Below are positions 8,970-16,746 of a stretch of DNA of 64,000 nucleotides, one piece after another (positions within the stretch are counted from its first letter, which is position 1; each line of letters begins with the position of its first letter). The stretch comes from Microbacterium sp. 70-16 (lineage in GTDB: Bacteria > Actinomycetota > Actinomycetes > Actinomycetales > Microbacteriaceae). The position numbers and the translations under genes are program-made. Below the pieces are notes generated by a model. That model was not told the origin of the DNA. It worked only from the letters and a program-made list of their open reading frames with translations, and made no database searches. The DNA lies in the NCBI RefSeq assembly GCF_001898315.1, contig NZ_MKTQ01000009.1, positions 201,127 to 265,126 on the forward strand. The letters run 5' to 3'.

Positions 8970-9599
8970 TCAGCGTCCCAGCCGGTCGGCGGCCGGTACC
9001 GTGGCGGCGTCCGCCGGCGCGCGTCCGCTCACCCAACGCTGCAGCACCCCTTCGGGCACCTCTTCACGGACGAGCGCGAACGCATAGTGATCGCGCCAGT
9101 CGCCTGCGATGTGGATGAACCGGCGCCGCAGCCCCTCGTAGCGGAAGCCGAGCTTCTCGACGACCCGCAGGCTCGCCCGGTTCTCGGGACGGATGCAGAT
9201 CTCCATGCGGTGCAGCCCCATGTCGCGGAAGCACAGGTCGGTGGCCAGCGCGACGCTCGTCGGCGTGATGCCGTGCCCCGCGAAACGCTCGCTCACCCAG
9301 TAACCGATCGTCGCCGACGACAGCGAGCCGCGCGAGACGCCCCACACGTTCAGCTGCCCCGCGATCTCGCCCTCGTACTCCATGACAAGCGGGATGCCAC
9401 CGCCATCGCGGTACTGCTGCAGCAGGCGCCGCACGCCCTGCCGCATGTCGAACGATACCGGGCCGTCGGGGCTCGTCGCCTCCCACGGGCGCAACCATCC
9501 GCGGTTGCTGAGCAACTCCGACTGCAGGACGCGCGCGTCGCGCTGCTTGACGAGGCGGATCGCGACGCTGCCGTACTGCCGCGGTACCGTCAGGTCCAC
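8970..9599 (-). CDS. GNAT N-acetyltransferase (RimJ/RimL-like)
   Basis: 209 residues, single GNAT domain of the ribosomal-protein-acetyltransferase type. Seen: WLRPWEATSP near the start, IGYWVSERFAGHGITPTSVA (acetyl-CoA loop) and MEICIRPENRASLRVVEKLG. It lies 24 bp downstream of galU on the same strand and is probably co-transcribed. The natural substrate is unknown. Confidence 0.85.
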   Translation of the reverse strand: MDLTVPRQYGSVAIRLVKQRDARVLQSELLSNRGWLRPWEATSPDGPVSFDMRQGVRRLLQQYRDGGGIPLVMEYEGEIAGQLNVWGVSRGSLSSATIGYWVSERFAGHGITPTSVALATDLCFRDMGLHRMEICIRPENRASLRVVEKLGFRYEGLRRRFIHIAGDWRDHYAFALVREEVPEGVLQRWVSGRAPADAATVPAADRLGR

Positions 9600-9623
9600 C
9601 GGATCTCCCTCACGCGGCGTGCG

Positions 9624-10502
9624 TCACAGCTGCGACGCGAAGTCCTTCAGCCACGGGCGCAGTTCGGGCCCGAGGTCGTCACGGTCGGATGCCAGCTGCA
9701 CGATGGCCTTGATGTAGTCGACCCTATCGCCGGTGTCGTACCGGCGGCCGCGGAACACGACGCCCAGAACGCCCTCGGTGACCGCGAGCTCCTGCAGGGC
9801 ATCCGTCAGCTGGATCTCCCCGCCCTTGCCAGGCTCGGTGCGCTCGAGGATGTCGAACACGCCCGGGTTGAGGACGTACCGGCCGATGACGGCGAAGTTC
9901 GACGGCGCGTCCTCCTTCTTCGGCTTCTCGACGAGGCCCGTGACACGCACCACGTCGGGGTCGTCGGTCGCCTCGACGGCGGCGGCGCCGTACATGTGGA
10001 TGTGCTCGGGGTCGACCTCCATCAGCGCGATGACGGTCAGGCCTGACTTCTGGTTCTCGTCGATCATCTTCGTCAGCAGCGTGTCGCGCACATCGATGAG
10101 GTCATCACCCAGCAGCACCGCGAACGTGCTGTCGCCCACGTGGTTGCGCGAGCGCAGCACGGCGTGCCCGAGGCCCTTGGGCTCGCCCTGGCGCACGAAG
10201 TGGATGTCGGCGAGCTCGGTCGGCGCCTTCACACGGCGCAGCTTCTCGTGGTCGCCCTTGTTCGCGAGGTTCGACTCGAGCTCGGGCACCGAGTCGAAAT
10301 GATTGGAGATGTTGTTCTTGTTGCGACCCAGGATGATCAAGATGTCGTCGATCCCGGAGGCGACGGCCTCTTCGACGACGTACTGGATGGCCGGCTTGTC
10401 GACGACCGGCAGCATCTCCTTCGGCATCGCCTTCGTGGCCGGCAGGAACCGCGTTCCGAGTCCGGCGGCAGGGATGACGGCTTTGATGCGCTTCTCAGTC
10501 AT
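9624..10502 (-). CDS. galU: UTP--glucose-1-phosphate uridylyltransferase
   Basis: 292 residues. Makes UDP-glucose for cell-envelope polysaccharides. The nucleotidyltransferase signature AVIPAAGLGTRFLPATKAMP is at the N-terminus, followed by KPAIQYVVEEAV and the metal-binding LLGDDLIDV. The start at 10502 fits the family N-terminus and is preceded by TATGGT with a six-base gap (leaderless); the longer frame to 10658 is unsupported. It is divergent from the formyl-THF cyclo-ligase gene, with 74 bp between starts. Confidence 0.95.
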   Translation of the reverse strand: MTEKRIKAVIPAAGLGTRFLPATKAMPKEMLPVVDKPAIQYVVEEAVASGIDDILIILGRNKNNISNHFDSVPELESNLANKGDHEKLRRVKAPTELADIHFVRQGEPKGLGHAVLRSRNHVGDSTFAVLLGDDLIDVRDTLLTKMIDENQKSGLTVIALMEVDPEHIHMYGAAAVEATDDPDVVRVTGLVEKPKKEDAPSNFAVIGRYVLNPGVFDILERTEPGKGGEIQLTDALQELAVTEGVLGVVFRGRRYDTGDRVDYIKAIVQLASDRDDLGPELRPWLKDFASQL

Positions 10503-10508
10503 GCGAAT

Positions 10509-10514
10509 ACCATA
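10509..10514 (-). promoter_or_regulatory. -10 element of a leaderless galU promoter
   Basis: TATGGT on the minus strand, six bases before the galU ATG. It is mirrored by the promoter of the divergent gene. Confidence 0.5.
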
Positions 10515-10564
10515 GCGCCCGCATACGACGTGACCCCCAGCGGCTCTGCAACATGCGCGCCGCC

Positions 10565-10570
10565 TACAAT
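10565..10570 (+). promoter_or_regulatory. -10 element of a leaderless promoter for the cyclo-ligase gene
   Basis: TACAAT, then six bases, then the ATG at 10577. Confidence 0.55.
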
Positions 10571-10576
10571 CGGAGA

Positions 10577-11173
10577 ATGGCCGACGTGATCGACGACGCG
10601 AAGCGCGCACTGCGCGCCGACCTGCGCGAGCGTCGACAGCAGCGCTCCGAAGCAGCACGCGACGCCGCCGAAGCCGGTGTGAAGACCCAATTGGATGCCC
10701 TGGTCGCCAGCCTCGGCGCCCGGTCGGTGTCGTGCTTCCTGTCGACGCCCACTGAGCCTGGAACGCACGCGTTCATCACGGCTGCCGTGGCACGTGGCAT
10801 CCGTGTTCTGCTGCCCATCACGCGCGCCGACGGCCTGCTCGACTGGGCCATCGCCGACCCCGACGGCGACATCGCCGACGGCCTGTTCGGCATGCCCGAG
10901 CCGGTCGGTGAGGTGCTCAGCCCCCTGGCCGTCAACGACGTCGACCTGCTGATCATCCCGGCGGCCGCCGTCGATCGCACCGGCATGCGCCTGGGCTGGG
11001 GACGCGGCTACTTCGACAAGACGATCGGCTCGATGCAGAACTGCCCGCCGGTGTACGCCGTCGTCTTCGACTCCGAACTGCTCGACGAAGTGCCCCGTGA
11101 CGTGCACGATCAACCCGTCACCGGCATCGTCACCCCGACCCAGACCGTCGTGTTCGCACCCTCGCGGCGCTGA
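10577..11173 (+). CDS. 5-formyltetrahydrofolate cyclo-ligase
   Basis: 198 residues. Converts 5-formyl-THF to 5,10-methenyl-THF with ATP. Seen: the N-terminal KRALRADLRERRQQR basic helix, the substrate region VSCFLSTPTEPGT, and the ATP-site motif GMRLGWGRGYFDKTI near residue 135. The start at 10577 is supported by a leaderless TACAAT element; the frame extends to 10553 without support. It is followed closely by the FmdB-type zinc-ribbon gene. Confidence 0.92.
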   Translation: MADVIDDAKRALRADLRERRQQRSEAARDAAEAGVKTQLDALVASLGARSVSCFLSTPTEPGTHAFITAAVARGIRVLLPITRADGLLDWAIADPDGDIADGLFGMPEPVGEVLSPLAVNDVDLLIIPAAAVDRTGMRLGWGRGYFDKTIGSMQNCPPVYAVVFDSELLDEVPRDVHDQPVTGIVTPTQTVVFAPSRR

Positions 11174-11212
11174 CACGGCCACCGACCCCGCCCACGCCAT
11201 CCGAGGATCCCC

Positions 11213-11479
11213 ATGCCCACCTACGCCTACGCCTGCACGCAGTGCGGCCACCGCTTCGACGCCGTCCAGTCCTTCAGCGACGCCGCCCTGACCGAATGCC
11301 CCGAGTGCGGCGGCGCGCTGCGCAAGCAGTACGGCTCGGTGGGCGTCACCTTCAACGGCTCGGGCTTCTACCGCACTGACTCTCGCGCGACACCCGGGAA
11401 AAATGCTGGCGCCGGCACGGGATCTTCGACATCATCGAAATCTGAGGCGAAGGCCTCACCCGCGCCGTCGGGTTCATGA
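11213..11479 (+). CDS. FmdB-family zinc-ribbon protein
   Basis: 88 residues. The N-terminal zinc ribbon has two CxxC pairs (CTQCGH and CPECGG) in the usual FmdB layout, then NGSGFYRTDSR and a low-complexity Ser/Ala/Lys tail. Molecular role unknown, possibly regulatory. It lies between the folate gene and mscL, the common actinobacterial order. Confidence 0.88.
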   Translation: MPTYAYACTQCGHRFDAVQSFSDAALTECPECGGALRKQYGSVGVTFNGSGFYRTDSRATPGKNAGAGTGSSTSSKSEAKASPAPSGS

Positions 11480-11518
11480 CCGGCCAGCGGACCGCGCTGT
11501 AAGTCAGAAGGAGACTCC

Positions 11519-11947
11519 ATGGCAGAGAAGAAGGGCCTCGTTGAGGGGTTCAAGGAGTTCATTGCAGGAGGCAACGTCATCGAGTTGGCGGTTGCCGTCG
11601 TCATCGGCGCGGCATTCGCCGCGATCGTCAACGCCGCCGTTGAGACGATCATCAACCCGCTCATCGGCGCATTCGTACCGTCGGGCGACCTCTCGAGCTG
11701 GACGATCCCGATCCCGGGTCTGTTCGACACCGCCGAACTCGGCATCGGTGCGCTGATCTCGGCCGTGATCAACTTCCTCGCGATCGCGCTCGTGGTGTAC
11801 CTGTTCATCGTGCGCCCGTACAACACCTTCAAGGAGCGTGCGGCGGCGAAGGCCGGCGTCGCCGAGGAAGAGGCAGCTCCCCTGCCGACCGAGCAGGAGT
11901 TGCTCATCCAGATCCGCGATCTGCTCGAGAAGCAGAAGTCGGCGTAG
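11519..11947 (+). CDS. mscL: Large-conductance mechanosensitive channel
   Basis: 142 residues. Homopentameric inner-membrane tension valve. N-terminal amphipathic helix (GLVEGFKEFIAGGNVIELAV), TM1 (VAVVIGAAFAAIVNAAV), periplasmic loop, TM2 (ALISAVINFLAIALVVYLFI) and a cytoplasmic bundle ending in EQELLIQIRDLLEKQKSA. It has a strong ribosome site (AGAAGGAG). Length is usual for the family. Confidence 0.96.
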   Translation: MAEKKGLVEGFKEFIAGGNVIELAVAVVIGAAFAAIVNAAVETIINPLIGAFVPSGDLSSWTIPIPGLFDTAELGIGALISAVINFLAIALVVYLFIVRPYNTFKERAAAKAGVAEEEAAPLPTEQELLIQIRDLLEKQKSA

Positions 11948-11949
11948 CG

Positions 11950-12153
11950 CTAGTAGTGCGGCGGAACGTCCCGCCGCATGCGCTCATCGTTCGGACCGGA
12001 TGCCCCCGCCTCTACGGCGGGGGCATCCGTCGTCTCGGCAGGAAGTTCCGGATCGGGATCGGTGCCGGGCGCCGGCGTCAGCTTCGCGCGACGCGCACCA
12101 CGGACCCGCACGACGTGCTGACGAGCGTCAGCGTCGCCCGGGTCACCGGACAT
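11950..12153 (-). CDS. Small conserved hypothetical protein
   Basis: 67 residues, hydrophilic and acidic/Pro-rich. It contains HVVRVRGARRAKLTPAPGTD and ends NDERMRRDVPPHY, a C-terminus I recall as recurring in small Microbacteriaceae proteins. Its ATG overlaps the stop of the helicase gene by 11 bp, suggesting coupling. Function unknown. Confidence 0.65.
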   Translation of the reverse strand: MSGDPGDADARQHVVRVRGARRAKLTPAPGTDPDPELPAETTDAPAVEAGASGPNDERMRRDVPPHY

Positions 12154-15100
12154 CGAGCGGCTCGGTCTGCTCGTGCGAGGTCGGCGTCTCGGGCGGCACG
12201 CCGAGGATGACGGCGATGCGCTCGGCGACTCCTGCCGGGTCGCTGTACAGATCGAACGCGTGCACGCGCACGTAGTGCCACCCCAGGCGGCGCAAGACCT
12301 GCGGACGCAGGCGCAGGGTTTCGCGCAGCGTGTCGCCGGCGGCATCCGAGTCGCTCTCGGCCACGATCGCCTTGCCCTGGTATTGCGCGACCAGCGGCAG
12401 CTGGCCGCGGTAGTCGACGTCGACCGACACGCCGCGGGCGCGCAGGTGGCGCGCGAGGTTCAGCGTGAGCGGGTCGGCGAGGTCTTCGAGTCGGGCCTCG
12501 CGGCTGCGCGCGGCGATGCCGCCGAGGATCGACATGAGGTTCGCGGCGCCCGTCGTCAGGCGGCCCTCGTCGAACGCCGACGGGCGGATCGACGAGACGA
12601 TGACCATCGACCGGCGGGCGCGCGTCATGCCGACGGTGAGCAGGCGTTCGCCGTCTTCACCGGACAGGTCGCCGAAGTCGCTCAGCACGCGGCCGTGCTT
12701 GGTGAGTCCGAATCCGAGCGAGAAGATGACGCGGTCGCGGCTCTCGGCGACCGACTCCTCCAGGCCCAGCACGGCGAATGGCTCGGCTGTGTCGCGTCCG
12801 ACGAAGTCGGCGACGTCGGTGCGCCCCGAGAAGGCGGCGGCGACGGCGGCACGCACCCGCTCGGCGTGCCGAGTGGATGCCGTGACGACCATCAGCGTCT
12901 CGGTGGGGCGGTTGACGGCGTGCTCGACGACGAGCGTCACGACGCGCGACACCTCGGCATCCGGGCTCTCCACCGCGCCTGTGACGGGGTCGGGTGTGCC
13001 GTGGCCGCCTTCGACGTAGTCGACGCTGAGGCTGCCGCGGCCGAGGTAGGACCCCGCCCAGGGCAGCGTCGAGAGCCGGCCACCGTAGAAGGCCGAGTTG
13101 ACGAGCTCGGCGAGGTCTTCGCCGCCCGCCCGGTAGCTGTGGGTGAGCGTCTCGCTCGGAATGACCTCGGCGAGACGCTCGAACACGCTCACGTCGTCGA
13201 AGTCGACATCGGTCTCATCGTCGGGCTGCGCGTCACCCGCTCCGACGCGGAACGGCGTCGGCTTCTGCGTCACGGGGTCGCCGAACACGACGACCTGGCG
13301 CGCACGGCGCAGGGCGGGCGCCGCCTCGGCGAGGCACAGCGCCGCGGCATCCGCGATCACGACGACATCGAACGGCGAATCGGCGGGGATCGTGGGCACC
13401 TCGTACGGCGAGGCGAGCCATACGGGGGCGAGGGTGCGCACGAGCGCCGGCGCGGCGCCGATGAGCTCGGTCGGCGTCGTCGCCCCCGACCGCAGCGCGT
13501 GCTTGAGGGCGGATGCCTCGTGCGCTTCGTCGACGACGGCGATCTTCCACTTCGTCGCGAGCTCGGCGGCCAGCAGCGGGCCGGCCGACCCGGCGTGGGC
13601 CTCGTCGACCAGACGGAAGTCACGCTCCAGCCGGTCGACGATCGAGGTGTTGGCGCCCAGCAGCGCGCGATCGGTGCGCAGCATCGCCTCGAGGGCGGAC
13701 TGCCACCAGGCGAACTCGAACTCGGCTGCGACCTGGTCTTCCGGCACGTGCCGCACCGACAGCTCGGTGAGCAGGGTGTCCAGCCCCATCTCGGCGAGCT
13801 GACCGCGCAGCGTCGCGCGCTCGACGAGGTTGTCGAAGACCTCGGATTCGGCCGCGAGCCCCGCGAGCGTGCGCAGCAGCAGCGGGATCGGCAGCGATGA
13901 CAGCGGCCGTGTGCGGCCGAGGGCCGTGTCGAGCGCCGTGAGGTCGGCGCCCACGCGCTGCCAGGCGGCGGCGACGTCGTCCAGCCCGATCGGCACCTCG
14001 GGCATGACGCCGGGCTCGACGAGCGCCTGCCACTGCGTGCGCTGGGCCTGCACGCGCACGAGCGCTTCGTGCATGTCGGTCACGTGCATGCCGGGGCGCA
14101 CGTATTCGCGCGAGAGGTGCTTGAGGCGACGACGCTGCGCTCCCGACATCTCCGGGGCGTCGCGGCGGGCCGCGTGCGCGTCGATGAGTTCGCCGAGCGG
14201 GCGTTCGAACACCGTCAGGCTGAACTTGTCGAGCGACGCGCGGATGCCCTGCAGCAGCTGGATCGCCGTGCCGAGCTCAGCGACCGTCGTGAACGGCCGC
14301 ATGCGCGTCTGCGCGATCAGTGCGTAGCCGCGCTCGAGGATGCCCGGCACGTCGGTGCGGTGCAGGCGCCCCGCGAGCGCGTGCGCGTCGCGGGCCTGCG
14401 CGGTCGTGTCGAACGCGACGGCGTACCAGGGCGAGTCATCCGGCCCGAAGCGGAACTCGCCCAGTCGGGCCGCCGTCGAGAGGGCCTGGGCGGCCTCGGC
14501 GCGGCGCGTGCCGAGCGACTGCAGCGTGCGCATGTCGAAGCGCGTCTGCGCGGCGGGCTGCGGCGTCTGCCCCGTGATCGTGGTGAGCGTACGCAGCGCC
14601 TCGAGCGGCGAGATGCCGAGCTGGGCGTGGCGGCCGGTGAGCGCTTCGCGATAGTCGCGCAGCACCGTGCGCAGCCGCACGAGGGCATCGTCGACGTCGG
14701 CGACCTTGGGCTGCTCGGCTTTCTCGTTGCGGCCGATCGCGCGGATGAGGTCGCGGTGCAGCTGCGTCGGCGAGACGGCGAGCGCGGGCAGTCCGATGCC
14801 GCCGAGGCGGTGGCGGACACCCTCGAGCGTCGAGCGGCGCGCGCTGACGACGAGCACGCGCTTGCCGGCGCGGACGAGTTCGCCGACCGCGTTGATGACG
14901 GTCTGCGTGCCACCCGTGCCCGGCAGAGTCTGCACCGTCAGCGACTGCCCCGCGAGGATCCGCGCGAGCACGGCCTCCTGCTCGGCATCGGCATCCAGCA
15001 ACAGGCGATCGGATGCCGGCGGGCGTTCGTCGGCGCCGATGAGTGTCGGCAGCGGGTGGACGATCCCCAGCTCTTCGCGGTCGGCGGCGTGGCCGGCGAG

Positions 15101-15826
15101 CGCGTTGAGCACGGGGTGGTCGAGGTCGGCCGAGTCGCGCGTCATGTGCGACGCGACGTCGGCGAACGTCGAGACGACGAGGCGCGGCAGCACCGTGAAC
15201 GTGTCGATGTGGGCCGTCAGCGCGCGCAGATGGTCGATGACCGGCTGCGGCTTGAAGACGCCGTCGTCGTAGGCGAGCGCGGCAAGCGCCCGACCGTCCA
15301 GCGCGATGCCGAAATGGGTGCGCGCAGCTTCGACGAGTTCGGGGTTGATCGTGAACGACCCGTGCAGCTTGAGGTCGAAGTCGAGGTGGTGGCGGCGGAT
15401 TGCAAGCGGCCGCAGCAGCACGGGTGCCGCGTACGACACGCCGCCGATGCGCCACGCGGCGATCGCGACGGCCAGATGCACCGTGTCGAGGCCTCGCGCG
15501 GTGCGCAGTTCGACGTCCTTCGCCGCGATCCGCTCGGCGGCGAGGCGCGCGGTGCGCAGCGCGACTTCGTCGCGGAAGAGGTTCGACAGCAGCGTCGAGC
15601 GGCCCGTGATGAACTGCGGCAGGCTGCCCGGGTGGGCCTTCGTGATGTCGATGCCCGCGTCACCGGCATCCGTGTAATGCAGCAGCGTCGAGCGGCCGCC
15701 CAGCTGCGCAGCCTCTTCGCGCAGACGCGCCCGCTCGGACTGCGCGATGTGCGCCACGACGACTCCCGGTTCGGCCAGATCGAGGTCCGCAGGGGTCACC
15801 GAGATCTCGTGCTCGGCGTCGCTCAC
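12143..15826 (-). CDS. Large DNA2/NAM7-type helicase with C-terminal Vsr/MTES_1575-like nuclease domain
   Basis: 1227 residues. Superfamily 1 helicase layout: a degenerate Walker A at ~residue 300 (TLPGTGGTQT), Walker B with VVDEAHEASALKH near 765, motif III/IV region VVVFGDPVTQKPTPF, and motif VI VGMTRARRSMVIVSS. The last ~110 residues (ARGVSVDVDYRGQLPLVAQY, then LRRLGWHYVRVHAFDLYSDP) resemble the Vsr-like REase domain seen in Microbacterium testaceum proteins. The GTG at 15826 fits the conserved-looking N-terminus SDAEHEIS; an in-frame GTG nine bases upstream (15835) sits better after GAGGAG. Walker A lacks its lysine (see findings). Probable role: nucleic-acid processing. Confidence 0.82.
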   Translation of the reverse strand: MSDAEHEISVTPADLDLAEPGVVVAHIAQSERARLREEAAQLGGRSTLLHYTDAGDAGIDITKAHPGSLPQFITGRSTLLSNLFRDEVALRTARLAAERIAAKDVELRTARGLDTVHLAVAIAAWRIGGVSYAAPVLLRPLAIRRHHLDFDLKLHGSFTINPELVEAARTHFGIALDGRALAALAYDDGVFKPQPVIDHLRALTAHIDTFTVLPRLVVSTFADVASHMTRDSADLDHPVLNALAGHAADREELGIVHPLPTLIGADERPPASDRLLLDADAEQEAVLARILAGQSLTVQTLPGTGGTQTVINAVGELVRAGKRVLVVSARRSTLEGVRHRLGGIGLPALAVSPTQLHRDLIRAIGRNEKAEQPKVADVDDALVRLRTVLRDYREALTGRHAQLGISPLEALRTLTTITGQTPQPAAQTRFDMRTLQSLGTRRAEAAQALSTAARLGEFRFGPDDSPWYAVAFDTTAQARDAHALAGRLHRTDVPGILERGYALIAQTRMRPFTTVAELGTAIQLLQGIRASLDKFSLTVFERPLGELIDAHAARRDAPEMSGAQRRRLKHLSREYVRPGMHVTDMHEALVRVQAQRTQWQALVEPGVMPEVPIGLDDVAAAWQRVGADLTALDTALGRTRPLSSLPIPLLLRTLAGLAAESEVFDNLVERATLRGQLAEMGLDTLLTELSVRHVPEDQVAAEFEFAWWQSALEAMLRTDRALLGANTSIVDRLERDFRLVDEAHAGSAGPLLAAELATKWKIAVVDEAHEASALKHALRSGATTPTELIGAAPALVRTLAPVWLASPYEVPTIPADSPFDVVVIADAAALCLAEAAPALRRARQVVVFGDPVTQKPTPFRVGAGDAQPDDETDVDFDDVSVFERLAEVIPSETLTHSYRAGGEDLAELVNSAFYGGRLSTLPWAGSYLGRGSLSVDYVEGGHGTPDPVTGAVESPDAEVSRVVTLVVEHAVNRPTETLMVVTASTRHAERVRAAVAAAFSGRTDVADFVGRDTAEPFAVLGLEESVAESRDRVIFSLGFGLTKHGRVLSDFGDLSGEDGERLLTVGMTRARRSMVIVSSIRPSAFDEGRLTTGAANLMSILGGIAARSREARLEDLADPLTLNLARHLRARGVSVDVDYRGQLPLVAQYQGKAIVAESDSDAAGDTLRETLRLRPQVLRRLGWHYVRVHAFDLYSDPAGVAERIAVILGVPPETPTSHEQTEPLDVR

Positions 15827-16009
15827 GCCTCGCACAGCGCCACCGTCTCCTCGCCACACACACGACACCCTAGGCGCCCGTTGCCGCCGCGGGCCGTCAC
15901 GGCGGCGGGTTTCGCATCTTTTCCTCCACAATCGACCGATTCGGCAGACTGTGCACAGATCCGCCGTCTGCGCCGCCGCGCCGCCACACGGGGCGCCATC
16001 ATGGGACGC

Positions 16010-16624
16010 ATGACCACCTCCGCACACGCCCCGGCCGCCTTCGCGGTGCACCCGACTCCGCTGGGCGAGGTCCTCGTCGTCGTGACCGACGAGGGCCTGG
16101 CCGGGCTGCATGTGCTCGAGGTGCGCCTCGGCGCGGTCGATGCGGCGGTGGCTGCCGCGTCGGCCGCGCTGCGCGCGGTGCTCGAACCGGATGCCACGGC
16201 GACAGCCTCCGTGACCACGCAGCTCGACGAGTACTTCGACGGCGCGCGCCGCGACTTCGACCTGCCGCTTGACCTGCGCGGCACGGACGGGTTCGTCCGC
16301 CGCGCGCTCGACGCGATCTGCGGGATCCCCTACGGTGAGACCGCGTCATACGGCGAGGTCGCGATCATGGCGGGCTCGCCCGGAGCGCACCGCGCGGCCG
16401 GATCGGCCTGCGCTCGCACGCCGATCTCGATCGTCGTGCCCGCGCACCGGGTCGTCCGCGCCGACGGCTCGCTCGGCGAGTACGGCGGCCACCCGGAGCA
16501 CAAGCGGTTCCTCCTCGACCTGGAGGCCGGGGTCGCCGGCGCCGCGCCCGCCGCTCGGGTAGCCGTCGCGCAGGTCGCCGCCGCCGCGCAAGCCGGCACC
16601 GCGCAGGCATCCGAGGCCGTGTAG
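16010..16624 (+). CDS. Ogt/MGMT-like alkyltransferase-like protein with PAHR active site
   Basis: 204 residues. Looks like O6-alkylguanine-DNA alkyltransferase: an N-terminal RNase-H-like domain, then a DNA-binding domain with GIPYGETASYGEVAIMAGSP, and HRVVRADGSLGEYGG. The PCHR active site reads PAHR, with Ala145 instead of the acceptor cysteine, so it cannot accept alkyl groups. It therefore resembles ATL proteins that flag alkylated DNA for nucleotide excision repair. An in-frame ATG also exists at 16001. The Ala-rich C-terminal tail is unusual. It is divergent from the helicase gene. Confidence 0.85.
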   Translation: MTTSAHAPAAFAVHPTPLGEVLVVVTDEGLAGLHVLEVRLGAVDAAVAAASAALRAVLEPDATATASVTTQLDEYFDGARRDFDLPLDLRGTDGFVRRALDAICGIPYGETASYGEVAIMAGSPGAHRAAGSACARTPISIVVPAHRVVRADGSLGEYGGHPEHKRFLLDLEAGVAGAAPAARVAVAQVAAAAQAGTAQASEAV

Positions 16625-16668
16625 GCCGGCCACGGACCCTCGAGCGGCACCGAGACCGCCCGAAGATG

Positions 16669-16700
16669 CCGAGACCCCGCGGGCAACCGCGGGGTCTCGG
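16669..16700. terminator. Strong hairpin between convergent genes
   Basis: A perfect 14-bp stem (ccgagaccccgcgg/ccgcggggtctcgg) with loop gcaa. There is no T-run, but its position between the alkyltransferase-like gene and the symporter gene fits a two-way terminator. Confidence 0.75.
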
Positions 16701-16746
16701 TGTGCAGAGCGGGTCTCGCGTCCCCCGGCGCGAGGCCCGCAAGCGG

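Noticed and set aside
14069..16009. Long plus-strand frame running into the alkyltransferase-like gene, opposite the helicase
   Set aside because: Shadow of the helicase; only the part from 16010 has domain motifs and a sensible start.
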